17,755 nt of DNA from DATFWK01 sp035259345 (GTDB taxonomy: Bacteria > Actinomycetota > Thermoleophilia > Miltoncostaeales > Miltoncostaeaceae), in NCBI GenBank assembly GCA_035259345.1, contig DATFWK010000124.1, positions 1-17,755 of the forward strand. The letters run 5' to 3'. The notes under the pieces were generated by a model. That model was given only the letters and a program-made list of their open reading frames with translations, was not told where the DNA came from and ran no database searches. The number at the start of each line of letters is the position of its first letter. The first letter of the stretch is position 1. Of this stretch, positions 17,476 to 17,755 are shown piece by piece. The translations under genes and the position numbers were made by a program.

Positions 17476-17755
17476 TCAGTGACGGAAGTGGCGCCGCCCG
17501 GTGAGCACCATCGCGGCGCCGAGCCGGTCGCACGCGGCGATGATCTCCTCGTCCCGGATCGAGCCGCCCGGCTGCACCAGCGCGGCCACGCCGGCCGAGA
17601 CCGCGGTCTCCGGGCCGTCCGGGAAGGGGAAGAACGCGTCGCTCGCCAGGGACGAGCCCCGGATGTCGAGGGTCGCCGCCGCAGCCTTCTCGATCGCGAG
17701 GCGCACGGAGTCCACGCGGCTCATCTGGCCGGCGCCGATGCCCACCGTCGCGAGG
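17476..17755 (-). CDS. purH: C-terminal part of bifunctional AICAR transformylase/IMP cyclohydrolase (5' end outside window)
   Basis: PurH performs the last two steps of IMP synthesis: formylation of AICAR with 10-formyltetrahydrofolate, then ring closure. Only the last 93 residues are present, open to the window edge. They belong to the AICAR transformylase domain and carry its hallmark sequences: TVGIGAGQMSRVDSVRLA, LASDAFFPFPDGPE, VQPGGSIRDEEII and the terminal MVLTGRRHFRH. The His-Phe-Arg-His ending is characteristic of complete PurH proteins, so the stop at 17478-17476 is genuine. The serine protease gene begins 29 bases downstream on the same strand. Other purine genes, if linked, would be beyond the right edge. 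Confidence 0.96.
   Translation of the reverse strand, partial: LATVGIGAGQMSRVDSVRLAIEKAAAATLDIRGSSLASDAFFPFPDGPETAVSAGVAALVQPGGSIRDEEIIAACDRLGAAMVLTGRRHFRH

Overview
This window comes from a very GC-rich bacterial chromosome (above 70% G+C by eye, with G or C in almost every third codon position). It is densely packed, with many 4-base ATGA overlaps and at least three genes whose only visible start signal is a TANNNT -10 box 6-8 bases before the start codon. All of this fits Actinomycetota. A deep lineage such as Thermoleophilia is a guess from general look only. I see no phage genes, transposase, CRISPR array, tRNA or rRNA. Most genes are ordinary chromosomal ones; the unusual parts are one structured repeat, one broken kinase and some regulatory details.

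Layout. Positions 1-201 (+) are the 3' end of an MFS-type transporter. Next comes a minus-strand block: a full-length cobalamin-dependent methionine synthase metH (209-3907), a site-2-protease-like membrane metalloprotease (3939-4874), and a small degenerate response-regulator receiver protein overlapping it by ATGA (4871-5266). After a divergent spacer with a strong GC palindrome (5298-5329) lies a tandem GNAT acetyltransferase (5464-6399, +). It overlaps tail-to-tail with an EamA/DMT transporter (6326-7312, -), which is ATGA-coupled to a membrane pseudokinase lacking the whole kinase N-lobe (7309-8469, -). Divergent from that is an S9 prolyl-oligopeptidase-family peptidase (8576-10420, +).

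From about 10.4 kb to the end everything is on the minus strand. In transcription order it runs: the 3' end of purH (17755-17476); a trypsin-like membrane-anchored serine protease (17446-16346); a roughly 205-bp nested inverted-repeat element (16348-16144); alanine dehydrogenase ald (16114-15026); a cold-shock protein with a long leader (14802-14599); a doubtful small ORF (14579-14376); and the SbcD/SbcC nuclease-ATPase pair (14365-13205 and 13203-10423).

How the genes work together. SbcC and SbcD form one DNA-end-processing complex. The M50 protease with its receiver protein, and the pseudokinase with the EamA transporter, are translationally coupled pairs likely to be co-expressed; their functional link is inferred. 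MetH and PurH both belong to folate one-carbon metabolism but are far apart and not co-transcribed. No complete novel defence or biosynthetic system is apparent. The best candidates for something undescribed are the 16144-16348 structured repeat, which occupies the ald promoter region and abuts the protease stop codon, and the N-lobe-less pseudokinase.
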